A stretch of 7,531 nt of DNA from Neisseriaceae bacterium (GCA_030151665.1 JASLDB010000225.1:1-7531); one strand, 5' to 3'. Shown: positions 1 to 5,929, counted from the stretch's first letter. The notes: generated from the letters alone by a model not told the origin. Made by a program: numbers and translations.

Positions 1-941
1 GAGTAATGCAAATGTTGTTGAAATTCGCGGAAAAAAATATTTTTGGTTTGCTTTTGCAAACCCAACATGGCATACAAATCCCCAATAGAGCGCATGGGTA
101 ACATGGATTGCAAAAAGTGTACGTAACCTGCTGGGACATCCATATCAACCAAAAAATAGGCACGGGCAAAAGAGAACATCACAGCAATTTGCTGTGCTTC
201 AAACAATGCCGTATCCACAATTAATTGGCCTTCATCATCATGGGTGATGGCTAGGGCAAAAGGATGGCGTGTGTGGCCATTGATAATTTGCCCAAAAATA
301 TAAGCGCTTTTATTGCGATAAAAAGCAGAATGCAAAACTTGAACGTGTAGGTTCAGTTCATTGGGTGGCCAATGGTCTTTGAAATAACGTTTGGCAGCAC
401 GCAAAATATTGGCAATATCTTTTTTTTGGTGGGCAAAAGGGGTAGTCCATTGAAAGTGTTTGAGCACATCTTTTAAGCAACCACGCAAGCCTTGGCGACT
501 GGGGTAGAAGGATTCAAAAGTATGGGGATCGGAATCAATGTATTCAGTAGAAATGGCCGGTTTCACAAAAATAAATTGATTTTTGTAATAGGCTTTGTCT
601 AGTATTTTGGTGGAAACCGAATTAAAAAAAGTTTCTGCCAATTCAGGTTGCTTGTGATTCACTAAAGAAGCAATGTATTCTGTTTTAGCTGCTTGCCATA
701 CTTGTTCATTTAAAGCATTGGCAGCATGTTCGGCACGCAAAGCAGCGACTGCTTCACGAACACGGTCATCGTACATTTGTATTCTATTGGCAACCAAAGT
801 CTGGATGCCATGCCAATCCGATGCTTCAAATAAAGCCTTGGCTTGGGCACTGGCAGCACGAAACATTGTATAGTGTTTGTTAAAACCAAATAAAATGGTA
901 TCGGCCACAGCCTTTGCTTGTTGGGCGCTTAGACGACTCAT
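1..941 (-). CDS. aceK: Isocitrate dehydrogenase kinase/phosphatase AceK, N-terminal part (3' end outside window)
   Basis: AceK phosphorylates and dephosphorylates isocitrate dehydrogenase in the cytoplasm, setting carbon flux between the TCA cycle and the glyoxylate shunt. Reading leftward from an ATG at 941 gives 313 codons without a stop before the window edge. The start is supported by AAGGAG (minus strand, 957-952) ten bases upstream. The protein opens MSRLSAQQAKAVADTILFGF and carries AceK landmarks: DWHGIQTLVANRIQMYDD near residue 45, FVKPAISTEYI near 130, SAYIFGQI near 220, a VDTALF segment near 245, then FSFARAYFLVDMD and LYAMLGLQKQ before the edge. Full AceK is close to 580 residues; the visible part is essentially the N-terminal regulatory domain, and the ATP-binding and catalytic residues lie beyond base 1. 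Family identity is firm, but whether the catalytic half is intact cannot be seen. It is divergent from grpE and no aceA or aceB is visible upstream, unlike the enterobacterial aceBAK operon. Confidence 0.93.
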   Translation of the reverse strand, partial: MSRLSAQQAKAVADTILFGFNKHYTMFRAASAQAKALFEASDWHGIQTLVANRIQMYDDRVREAVAALRAEHAANALNEQVWQAAKTEYIASLVNHKQPELAETFFNSVSTKILDKAYYKNQFIFVKPAISTEYIDSDPHTFESFYPSRQGLRGCLKDVLKHFQWTTPFAHQKKDIANILRAAKRYFKDHWPPNELNLHVQVLHSAFYRNKSAYIFGQIINGHTRHPFALAITHDDEGQLIVDTALFEAQQIAVMFSFARAYFLVDMDVPAGYVHFLQSMLPMRSIGDLYAMLGLQKQTKNIFFREFQQHLHY

Positions 942-1023
942 CTTGAACGACTCCTTTGTAGGTTTAGCATGAATGCTGTTTATTATTGTTTTGATTTTAT
1001 TGTTGTTATTGCTGTTTTGAAAT

Positions 1024-1052
1024 ACATTAACTGTTTTGTCATTTTTTTGCAA
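1024..1052 (-). promoter_or_regulatory. Weak candidate sigma-70 promoter for aceK
   Basis: On the minus strand TTGCAA (1052-1047) is followed after 17 bases by TAATGT (1029-1024). This fits the -35/-10 layout, but only three of six -10 bases match. The leader to the aceK start would be about 75 bases of A-rich sequence. It is the best pair I could find, and it is weak. Confidence 0.2.
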
Positions 1053-1115
1053 TGCACAACATCAAAAAATAAAACGGGTGTTTCATCTGTGCTGCAATGG
1101 CTAGGGTGTGATAGC

Positions 1116-1142
1116 TTGAGCAAATGCTATGCAGTGGATAAT
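1116..1142 (+). promoter_or_regulatory. Candidate sigma-70 promoter upstream of grpE
   Basis: TTGAGC (1116-1121, four of six to TTGACA) and GATAAT (1137-1142, five of six to TATAAT) are separated by 15 bases, shorter than ideal. If used, transcription would begin near 1149, upstream of the heat-shock type promoter, giving grpE a basal transcript. The -35 lies between the arms of a short dyad, ATAGC (1111-1115) and GCTAT (1126-1130). Inference from motif match only. Confidence 0.3.
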
Positions 1143-1157
1143 TTGTATTATTTGACG

Positions 1158-1181
1158 CTAGCAACACTTGTTTTTTGCTAG
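1158..1181. repeat. Inverted repeat overlapping the grpE heat-shock promoter
   Basis: CTAGCAA (1158-1164) and TTGCTAG (1175-1181) are perfect 7-base inverted arms around a 10-base centre. The centre and right arm cover the proposed sigma-32 -35 element (1167-1173) and part of its spacer, so a bound protein could block that promoter. It does not have the arm sequence or spacing of the HrcA operator CIRCE. It may be an operator or chance. Confidence 0.35.
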
Positions 1182-1196
1182 AGTAGCCCCGATGTA
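1167..1196 (+). promoter_or_regulatory. Sigma-32 (RpoH) type heat-shock promoter for grpE
   Basis: CTTGTTT (1167-1173) resembles the sigma-32 -35 element CTTGAAA, and CCCCGATGTA (1187-1196) resembles the -10 element CCCCATnTA. They are 13 bases apart, within the usual range. Predicted transcription start is near 1203, about 30 bases before the grpE ATG. The C-run in an AT-rich spacer and the position directly ahead of a heat-shock gene known to be RpoH-controlled in other proteobacteria support the call. Confidence 0.72.
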
Positions 1197-1232
1197 TTGG
1201 GCATCTGAAATTTGATTGTAAGGTAAAGAACG

Positions 1233-1775
1233 ATGAGCCAAGATAAGCAAGATCACATGACACAAGAAGAGACTGTATTAGATGCTGCTGTAGAAGCAGA
1301 AGCCATGGTTGATGAAGTCCTAAGCCAAGAAGATTTGCTTATTCAAGTCGCAGAGCTTAAAGGTCAATTGGAAGATGAAAAATTACGTGCCTTGGCCAAT
1401 GAGCAGAACTTGCGCCGTCGTCACCAAGAAGAGATTCAATCTGCTCATAAATTTGCAACGCAAAAATTTGCAACGGATTTATTGGCTGTCAAAGATTACT
1501 TGGAAATGGCATTGATGGACGAGAGCGGTCAATTCGACGCTTTAAAAATGGGTGTTAGCATGACGTTAAATGAGCTAGAAAAAGCATTTGAACGTGGCCA
1601 AGTCAGTGAGGTTGAGGCAAAAGTGGGTGATAAATTGGACCCACATGCACACCAAGCCTTACAAATGGTTGAAAGTGATTTAGAAGCCAATCACATTGTG
1701 AATGTGATGAAAAAAGGTTATCAATTGGCTGATCGTGTTATCCGTCCTGCGATGGTTACCGTATCCAAAGGTTAA
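1233..1775 (+). CDS. grpE: GrpE, nucleotide exchange factor of the DnaK chaperone
   Basis: GrpE is a cytoplasmic homodimer that makes DnaK release ADP, driving the DnaK-DnaJ folding cycle; it also acts as a thermosensor. The 180-residue product is of normal length for the family. Residues 1-35 are an acidic, poorly conserved tail. Residues 35-95 form the long dimerising helix (ELKGQLEDEKLRALANEQNL onward), followed by the helical bundle region (FDALKMGV, TLNELEKAF). The C-terminal beta domain that contacts DnaK carries DPHAHQAL at 136-143 and the family signature at 153-177, with G162, Y163, R168, R171, P172 and A173. The start at 1233 is preceded by AAGG at about the right distance; a second in-frame ATG at 1257 lacks one. 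An RpoH-type promoter lies just upstream and a strong terminator follows, so the gene is probably monocistronic. dnaK and dnaJ are not in the window. Confidence 0.97.
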   Translation: MSQDKQDHMTQEETVLDAAVEAEAMVDEVLSQEDLLIQVAELKGQLEDEKLRALANEQNLRRRHQEEIQSAHKFATQKFATDLLAVKDYLEMALMDESGQFDALKMGVSMTLNELEKAFERGQVSEVEAKVGDKLDPHAHQALQMVESDLEANHIVNVMKKGYQLADRVIRPAMVTVSKG

Positions 1776-1804
1776 TGGCTAAGCATCATTAGTGAAGTAA
1801 AAAT

Positions 1805-1838
1805 AAAAAATCCCCAAATTGATATTTGGGGATTTTTT
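1805..1838. terminator. Bidirectional Rho-independent terminator between grpE and the citrate transporter gene
   Basis: A perfect 15-base-pair stem (1805-1819 with 1824-1838) closes on the tetraloop TGAT. Its core is TCCCCAAAT/ATTTGGGGA, flanked by six A on the left and six T on the right, so the RNA ends in a U-run whichever strand is transcribed. It sits 30 bases after the grpE stop and 27 bases after the stop of the convergent gene, serving both. Confidence 0.93.
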
Positions 1839-1864
1839 GTTGGGTCAAATATTTCTAATGGGGT

Positions 1865-3250
1865 TTAAATCACGCCAATAACAAAAGCGATGGCCATCAG
1901 TGTCAAAGATACCCCCCATACCCAGAAGAATGAGTAGCGAATATGCTGGCCCATAGACAGTTTTGCCAAGCCCAAGCCCATCCACAAAGCAGGTGAGAAT
2001 GGTGAGATAAATGTTCCCACAATGCTACCAATTAACATGGCAAAAGCAGCAGATGTTGAGGCAACACCAGCATGGCTAGTCACTTGTTCAACCACAGGGA
2101 AAAGTGCAAAGTAGTAGGCATCAGTGTTCAATACCAATTCCAATGGAATACCGAAGAAACCAATAATCAAATGTAAATGCGGCAAGGCGCTTGCAGGCAA
2201 TAAATCCACCAAGGCCACTGCAATGCTATTGAGCATTCCTGATGTTTTTAAAATACCCAAAAATGTCCCTGCTGCCAAAATGATACTGGCCATCATAATT
2301 GCGCCACCAGCATGGGCGCTGATGCGTTCCATTTGCATTTTAGGTTGTGGGTAGTTAATCAACAATGCCAAGCACAAGGCTATCATGAATACATAACCTG
2401 AAGGCAAGACGCCCCATACCAATACCCCCAATGTGGCTGCAAAAATCGCCGCATTAACCCAACGCAATTTAGGGCGCAATAAGGCTTTGCGTTCAGGGGT
2501 TTCTTCTTCTTCCACTTCAACTAAATCATGGGTAATGGCCGCTTCGTCACCTTGTGTACCATGGTTTTCATAGTCGGTTTCACTGCTTGCATTACCCGTT
2601 GCAGGTTGAGCACCATCTAATTGGCGGATGCGGCGTTGCTCACGAAGACCCAGAACGACAGCCAAAATCAGCAATAAGACAATACCAATGATTTGAATAA
2701 CCAAAAGATCACGCCACAATCCAACAGGATCTACTTTTAGTACAGAGGCGATACGGCCTACTGGACCACCCCATGGCAACATGTTAACCACACCGGCACT
2801 GGCGGCTAGCAACAAAAATAGCAAGTAGGGGTTCATTTTTAATCGTTTGTACAAAGGCAATAGTGGTGGCACAACCAGTAAGAAGGTTGAAGCACCAGCA
2901 CCATCTAAATGCGCTACAATCGATACCAATACCGTACCAATACACACAGCAATTACATTGCCTCGGGTGAGGCGAATCATGCCTTTGATAATCGGGTCAA
3001 ACAAGCCAACATCGTTCATGACGCCAAAGAACAAAATAGCGAATACAAACATGATGACCACTTGCAACACAGAACTCACGCCATCTTTGTAAAATTTCTC
3101 AATGGCAGAAAATTCAAAAAGTCCAGTCGCAACACCAATTAAAGCACCAATCAATGGCACCATAATCAAACAGATGACTGGTGATACCTTTTCAGTCAGT
3201 AGCAATACAACAATGGTTAAAATAATGGCCAAGCCAATAACAGTAAGCAT
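1865..3250 (-). CDS. CitMHS-family citrate (citrate-metal):proton symporter
   Basis: An inner-membrane secondary transporter of the CitMHS family (TC 2.A.11), whose studied members, Bacillus CitM and CitH, import citrate complexed with Mg2+ or Ca2+ together with protons. The 461-residue length is typical. Two hydrophobic halves of several membrane spans each (about 1-205 and 262-461) are joined by a charged cytoplasmic loop (about 206-260). Family-like motifs are HLDGAGAST (114-122), NPYLL after PLYKRLKM, NMLPWGGPVGR (156-166), NTDAYYFALFP (375-385) and SPFSPALWMG (416-425). The ATG at 3250 has AAGGAG (minus strand, 3262-3257) six bases upstream. The gene is divergent from an AraC-type regulator, and the shared region holds an FNR-type box and a 19-base palindrome, so control by oxygen and by a local regulator is plausible. 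Odd: a run of acidic residues at 242-250 in the loop. Family is secure; citrate as substrate is likely but unproven, as another di- or tricarboxylate is possible. Confidence 0.88.
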   Translation of the reverse strand: MLTVIGLAIILTIVVLLLTEKVSPVICLIMVPLIGALIGVATGLFEFSAIEKFYKDGVSSVLQVVIMFVFAILFFGVMNDVGLFDPIIKGMIRLTRGNVIAVCIGTVLVSIVAHLDGAGASTFLLVVPPLLPLYKRLKMNPYLLFLLLAASAGVVNMLPWGGPVGRIASVLKVDPVGLWRDLLVIQIIGIVLLLILAVVLGLREQRRIRQLDGAQPATGNASSETDYENHGTQGDEAAITHDLVEVEEEETPERKALLRPKLRWVNAAIFAATLGVLVWGVLPSGYVFMIALCLALLINYPQPKMQMERISAHAGGAIMMASIILAAGTFLGILKTSGMLNSIAVALVDLLPASALPHLHLIIGFFGIPLELVLNTDAYYFALFPVVEQVTSHAGVASTSAAFAMLIGSIVGTFISPFSPALWMGLGLAKLSMGQHIRYSFFWVWGVSLTLMAIAFVIGVI

Positions 3251-3329
3251 GGCGGTCTCCTTATATTAGAAAAAGAATGCTTTTTCCCAATTTGAAGAAT
3301 AGAGAAAAAGCCGTTTTAATTATTATGAT

Positions 3330-3343
3330 TTGATTTGAATCAA
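3330..3343. promoter_or_regulatory. FNR/ANR-type binding site
   Basis: TTGATTTGAATCAA matches the FNR consensus TTGAT-N4-ATCAA at all ten defined positions. FNR-family iron-sulphur regulators bind such sites when oxygen is absent. The centre (3336.5) falls about 7 bases after the predicted start of the leftward promoter with TATAAT at 3355-3350, where binding would repress the citrate transporter. It is also about 39 bases upstream of a start predicted from the plus-strand CATAAT at 3363-3368, close to the activating position of -41.5. An imperfect outer dyad (ATGA 3325-3328, TCAT 3346-3349) extends it. Confidence 0.65.
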
Positions 3344-3349
3344 TTTCAT

Positions 3350-3376
3350 ATTATAACAACGTCATAATATTGCCAA
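3350..3376 (-). promoter_or_regulatory. Candidate sigma-70 promoter for the citrate transporter
   Basis: On the minus strand TTGGCA (3376-3371, five of six to TTGACA) and a perfect TATAAT (3355-3350) are 15 bases apart, a short but workable spacer. The start would be near 3343, giving a leader of about 90 bases. The -35 lies inside the 19-base palindrome and the FNR-type box lies just after the -10. A weaker alternative -10, TATTCT (3301-3296), would instead place the FNR box upstream near -47 for activation. Confidence 0.45.
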
Positions 3377-3382
3377 TATTAT
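3364..3382. repeat. Perfect 19-base palindrome, probable operator
   Basis: ATAATATTG and CAATATTAT are perfect 9-base inverted arms around one central C. The palindrome covers the leftward -35 candidate (3371-3376) and most of a rightward -10 candidate, CATAAT at 3363-3368, so a dimeric regulator bound here could block or switch both directions. Its centre is 36.5 bases from the centre of the FNR-type box. I do not recognise it as the consensus of a known regulator. Confidence 0.5.
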
Positions 3383-3431
3383 TTTGCATTAAACCTTCAA
3401 AAAAATTCAGTGAGTTGGCTTGTAATGGGCG

Positions 3432-3460
3432 TTGAGTCACCGAAAACTGTCTTGCACAAT
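3432..3460 (+). promoter_or_regulatory. Candidate sigma-70 promoter for the AraC-type regulator
   Basis: TTGAGT (3432-3437) and CACAAT (3455-3460) each match four of six consensus bases and are 17 bases apart. The start would be near 3467, giving a leader of about 130 bases. It competes with the plus-strand CATAAT at 3363-3368, which has a better -10 but no good -35. Confidence 0.28.
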
Positions 3461-3516
3461 AGATGAAATTTTGCTAAATCTACTATTCATCAAGTCGATG
3501 ATTGACCACAAAATAT

Positions 3517-3537
3517 AAAAAAAGTGCTCAGAGCACT
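3517..3537 (-). terminator. Stem-loop with T-run on the minus strand: terminator, attenuator or operator
   Basis: AGTGCTC and GAGCACT (3523-3537) are perfect 7-base inverted arms around one A. As RNA the stem would be five or six pairs with a small loop. Read leftward it is followed by six T beyond the stem (3522-3517), the layout of a short intrinsic terminator for transcripts entering from the regulator side. No leftward gene lies to its right, so its role may be to stop antisense transcription, or it may be a protein-binding dyad close to the regulator start. Confidence 0.35.
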
Positions 3538-3579
3538 GTATGAAAATTACATAAAAATAGAGAAATAGTTTTTAAAATG

Positions 3580-3584
3580 AGGAG
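3580..3584 (+). promoter_or_regulatory. Ribosome binding site that decides the regulator start
   Basis: AGGAG at 3580-3584 lies ten bases before the ATG at 3595. The upstream in-frame ATG at 3577 directly abuts this motif and has no ribosome site of its own, so 3595 is the better start. Confidence 0.65.
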
Positions 3585-3594
3585 AAACAACACC

Positions 3595-4626
3595 ATGCGT
3601 AAACCGATTGGCGATAACGCACTACAACTGTGTCCAACTTCTTTGCATACCATTCAGCATTTACAACAACTGTGTGACCATGCAGATTTGCAAACTGATT
3701 TGCGTTTACTGATTAATCCTTATCAAGCAGGCAGTGATATGGAGGTGATTAGCAAAGAAGATGAATTGGCGGTGTTTCGTTGGGTCAAAGAACACATCAA
3801 TTGTCCTGAACTTGGGCTGTATATTGGCCAAGCCATGCACACAGCTTCTTATGGCATCTTGGGTTATTTAATGTTGGTGAGTGAAAATTTGCGCACCTCT
3901 TTAAGCTGTACCCAGACATTTTCATTGCAACTGGGCAGCTATTTTCGCAGCGAATTAATCGAATACGATGATCAAGCCCAGTGGCGTTGTCATGATTACC
4001 ATGGTGATGCTGATTTATTGGCATTTAACTTAGATATTTGCCTCAGTTCTTATTGGCGATTGATTCAAACGGTCTTAACCAGCAATGAGCCACCTTTGGC
4101 CGTTCATTTAAAACAAGATAATTTGCCCTATTTGGCAGCATATGAGGCGGTTTTTAAATGCCCCATTGTATTGTGTGCTGAGTTTGATGGATTGGTGTTT
4201 GAACGAGCGGCTTTGGATAGACCACTGAATTTTCAAAATGCCACCAGTTTTAAAATGGCAACACAACATTGTCAGGGCATTGAAGATGGCTTGATTAAAT
4301 CCATGCAGCAATTGTGGAGCGCTAAGGTGAAGCAATTGCTACAACAAGACTTGAATCGCTTCATTCGGATTGATGATGTGGCTGACAGTTGCTTTGTGAG
4401 TCAAAGAACTTTGCGACGCTACTTAAAAAATGAAGACACCACATTTCAAATGCTATTAGATGATGTGAGAAGTGAGAGAGCCATGTATTTTTTGCAGCAA
4501 GATAATGTGCGCTTGCAACAAATTGCTGAAGCTCTTGGTTACAGTGAAGTTGCCGCTTTTCGTTCTGCATTTAAACGCTGGACAGGGCAGTCTTTGGCGG
4601 CATTTAGGCAGCAGCAATTGTCCTAA
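3595..4626 (+). CDS. AraC-family transcriptional regulator (OruR/ArgR-like, with N-terminal effector domain)
   Basis: A 343-residue DNA-binding activator or repressor. Residues 1 to about 235 fit the N-terminal ligand and dimerisation domain seen in OruR-like and virulence-type AraC proteins (Arabinose_bd, PF12625): LGLYIGQAMHTASYGILGYL at 73-92, then a block ending LDRPLNFQNA at 207-216. Residues 255-340 are the AraC DNA-binding domain with two helix-turn-helix units: IDDVADSCFVSQRTLRRYLK (259-278) and QIAEALGYSEVAAFRSAFKR (309-328), closing with WTGQSLAAFR. The family often senses amino acids, polyamines or other small metabolites; the ligand here is unknown. An in-frame start at 3577 would add six residues but lacks a ribosome site. 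The gene is divergent from the citrate transporter and 156 bases upstream of the deacetylase on the same strand, so either could be its target. Palindromes upstream may include its own operator, although AraC proteins more often bind direct repeats. Confidence 0.9.
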   Translation: MRKPIGDNALQLCPTSLHTIQHLQQLCDHADLQTDLRLLINPYQAGSDMEVISKEDELAVFRWVKEHINCPELGLYIGQAMHTASYGILGYLMLVSENLRTSLSCTQTFSLQLGSYFRSELIEYDDQAQWRCHDYHGDADLLAFNLDICLSSYWRLIQTVLTSNEPPLAVHLKQDNLPYLAAYEAVFKCPIVLCAEFDGLVFERAALDRPLNFQNATSFKMATQHCQGIEDGLIKSMQQLWSAKVKQLLQQDLNRFIRIDDVADSCFVSQRTLRRYLKNEDTTFQMLLDDVRSERAMYFLQQDNVRLQQIAEALGYSEVAAFRSAFKRWTGQSLAAFRQQQLS

Positions 4627-4665
4627 ATTATTCTTTTATTGTCCCGTATTGTGCTTCGTAAATGC

Positions 4666-4692
4666 TTGATTACTGTCTAGAATGATTATAAA
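4666..4692 (+). promoter_or_regulatory. Candidate promoter for the deacetylase gene
   Basis: TTGATT (4666-4671) and TATAAA (4687-4692, five of six) are separated by 15 bases in the gap after the regulator. The start would be near 4699 with a leader of about 85 bases. ATGCC (4696-4700) and GGCAT (4730-4734) could pair in that leader. No terminator is evident after the regulator gene, so read-through is an alternative. Confidence 0.35.
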
Positions 4693-4771
4693 TGAATGCC
4701 AAGGTGTTAATTAAATACCATTAAATAAAGGCATCGTCACATGGCAAAAATAGCCAGAAATAGACAATATT

Positions 4772-4775
4772 GGAG
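4772..4775 (+). promoter_or_regulatory. Ribosome binding site that decides the deacetylase start
   Basis: GGAG at 4772-4775 lies seven bases before the ATG at 4783. The in-frame ATG 14 codons earlier (4741) has no comparable motif, and the protein from 4783 begins GFVWHEWYMWHDTGN, like the usual N-terminus of this deacetylase family. Confidence 0.75.
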
Positions 4776-4782
4776 AAATAGC

Positions 4783-5904
4783 ATGAATCAAACAGGCTTC
4801 GTTTGGCACGAATGGTATATGTGGCATGATACGGGCAATAGCTGTGGCACTATGGTGCCCAGTCTGATTAATCAACCCAGTCATCATTATGAATCACCAG
4901 AACCCAAAAGACGGATTAAAAACCTATTGGATGGCGTGGGAGTGACCGAAAAACTCACTGCCATTACGCCTTTGGATGCCAGTTTGGCAGATTTATCCCG
5001 TATTCACACCCAAGACTATTTAGATGGCATTGAAGCGCAAGATGGTCAATATGGTAATTTGGATGGAGAGTCTCCTTTTGCACCAGCATCGGTAAAAATT
5101 GCCAAAAAATCAGCAGGAGGTGCCATTGCAGCGGTTAAGGCTGTGGTGGAAGGCAAAGTACAAAATGCTTATGCCTTGATTCGCCCACCAGGTCACCATG
5201 CTGAACCTGCTCATGGCATGGGCTTTTGCATGTATGCCAATGCAGCCATTGCTGGGGCTTATGCTTTGGATGAATTGGGCTTAGAGCGTATTGCATTTGT
5301 GGATTGGGATGTACACCACGGCAATGGTACAGAAGCAGCTTTTTGGCATGATGGACGAGCGTTGACCATTTCATTGCACCAAGATGATTTGTTTCCACGT
5401 GGAACAGGTTCTGAATATGATACGGGTGCTGAAGAAGGCAAGGGCAAAAACATCAACATTCCTTTGATGCCAGGCTGTGGTCATGAAGCCTATTTGTATG
5501 CTTTTGAAAAAATCGTTATCCCTGCTTTATTGGCTTATCAACCTGACTTGATTATTGTTCCATGTGGATTTGATTCATGCATAGAAGACCCACTGGGGCG
5601 GATGTTATTGCATGAAGACAGTTACAAAGCCATGACACAAGCCTTAATGGATGTGGCGGATACTTTGGGGCATAAACGAGTGGTGTTTACCCATGAGGGT
5701 GGTTATAACGGTAATGTCACACCATTTATGGGTTTGGCTGTTATCGAAACCTTATCTGGCATCAATAGTGGTGTCATCAATCCTTTGCTTGATTCCTATA
5801 AAACTTATGCAGGGCAAAGCTTACAAGCGCATCAGCGTGAACACATTAATGCCTTGGCCAATTTTTTTGCTGGTGTTGAAGGCTGTCCTTTACATTCTAT
5901 TTAA
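4783..5904 (+). CDS. Class II histone-deacetylase-family zinc amidohydrolase
   Basis: A cytoplasmic arginase/deacetylase-fold enzyme that hydrolyses the acetyl-amide bond of an N-acetylated amine or lysine-like substrate. It is colinear with the HDAH-type class II enzyme of Alcaligenes/Bordetella and related to acetylpolyamine amidohydrolases. All catalytic parts are visible in the 373-residue product: the paired histidines H138 and H139 in RPPGHHAEP, zinc ligands D176 and H178 in DWDVHHGNGT, zinc ligand D264 in CGFDSC, and the transition-state tyrosine Y308 in EGGY. Each sits four residues before its HDAH counterpart as I remember it (142/143, 180, 182, 268, 312). There is no signal peptide. 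Two cysteines, C261 and C266, flank the zinc ligand D264 where HDAH has serine. An antiporter gene follows after 117 bases and an AraC regulator precedes it, suggesting catabolism of an imported acetylated compound rather than protein deacetylation. Fold and chemistry are secure; the substrate is not. Confidence 0.92.
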   Translation: MNQTGFVWHEWYMWHDTGNSCGTMVPSLINQPSHHYESPEPKRRIKNLLDGVGVTEKLTAITPLDASLADLSRIHTQDYLDGIEAQDGQYGNLDGESPFAPASVKIAKKSAGGAIAAVKAVVEGKVQNAYALIRPPGHHAEPAHGMGFCMYANAAIAGAYALDELGLERIAFVDWDVHHGNGTEAAFWHDGRALTISLHQDDLFPRGTGSEYDTGAEEGKGKNINIPLMPGCGHEAYLYAFEKIVIPALLAYQPDLIIVPCGFDSCIEDPLGRMLLHEDSYKAMTQALMDVADTLGHKRVVFTHEGGYNGNVTPFMGLAVIETLSGINSGVINPLLDSYKTYAGQSLQAHQREHINALANFFAGVEGCPLHSI

Positions 5905-5929
5905 TTCCTGATGATTTTTGGGTTTGGTG

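Larger units (their letters stand above)
3251..3594. promoter_or_regulatory. Divergent control region between the citrate transporter and the AraC-type regulator
   Basis: This 344-base AT-rich stretch has no convincing gene. From left to right it holds the transporter ribosome site, an exact FNR-type box, candidate promoter elements facing both ways that overlap a 19-base palindrome, a second plus-strand promoter candidate, a short TCATC/GATGA dyad (3487-3501), a third dyad followed by a T-run on the minus strand, and the regulator's ribosome site. The density of dyads suggests more than one DNA-binding protein acts here. Confidence 0.6.

Noticed and set aside
673..873. Rightward open frame of 66 codons across the aceK region
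   Set aside because: It is antisense to conserved AceK sequence on the minus strand and has no recognisable product.
1158..1181. HrcA/CIRCE operator upstream of grpE
   Set aside because: CIRCE has TTAGCACTC-N9-GAGTGCTAA. Here only the TAGCA/TGCTA cores resemble it, and their spacing is three bases too short.
969..1263. Open frames on both strands in the aceK-grpE gap (969-1181 plus, 1039-1263 minus)
   Set aside because: They are low-complexity translations of AT-rich promoter DNA, lack ribosome sites, and the minus-strand one overlaps the start of grpE.
1449..1478. Near-tandem repeat inside grpE encoding KFAT-Q-KFAT
   Set aside because: GrpE proteins normally have a similar doubled motif here (KFA followed by KFA), so it is part of the family helix rather than a recent duplication.
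3577..3594. Six-codon upstream extension of the AraC-type regulator
   Set aside because: The ATG at 3577 overlaps the ribosome site serving the ATG at 3595 and has none of its own.
4741..4782. Fourteen-codon upstream extension of the deacetylase
   Set aside because: The ATG at 4741 has no ribosome site, while the ATG at 4783 has GGAG seven bases before it and begins at the family's usual N-terminus.
4858..4868. Neisserial DNA uptake sequence
   Set aside because: Only a partial GTCTGA match was seen here, and I found no full GCCGTCTGAA or known dialect on either strand.
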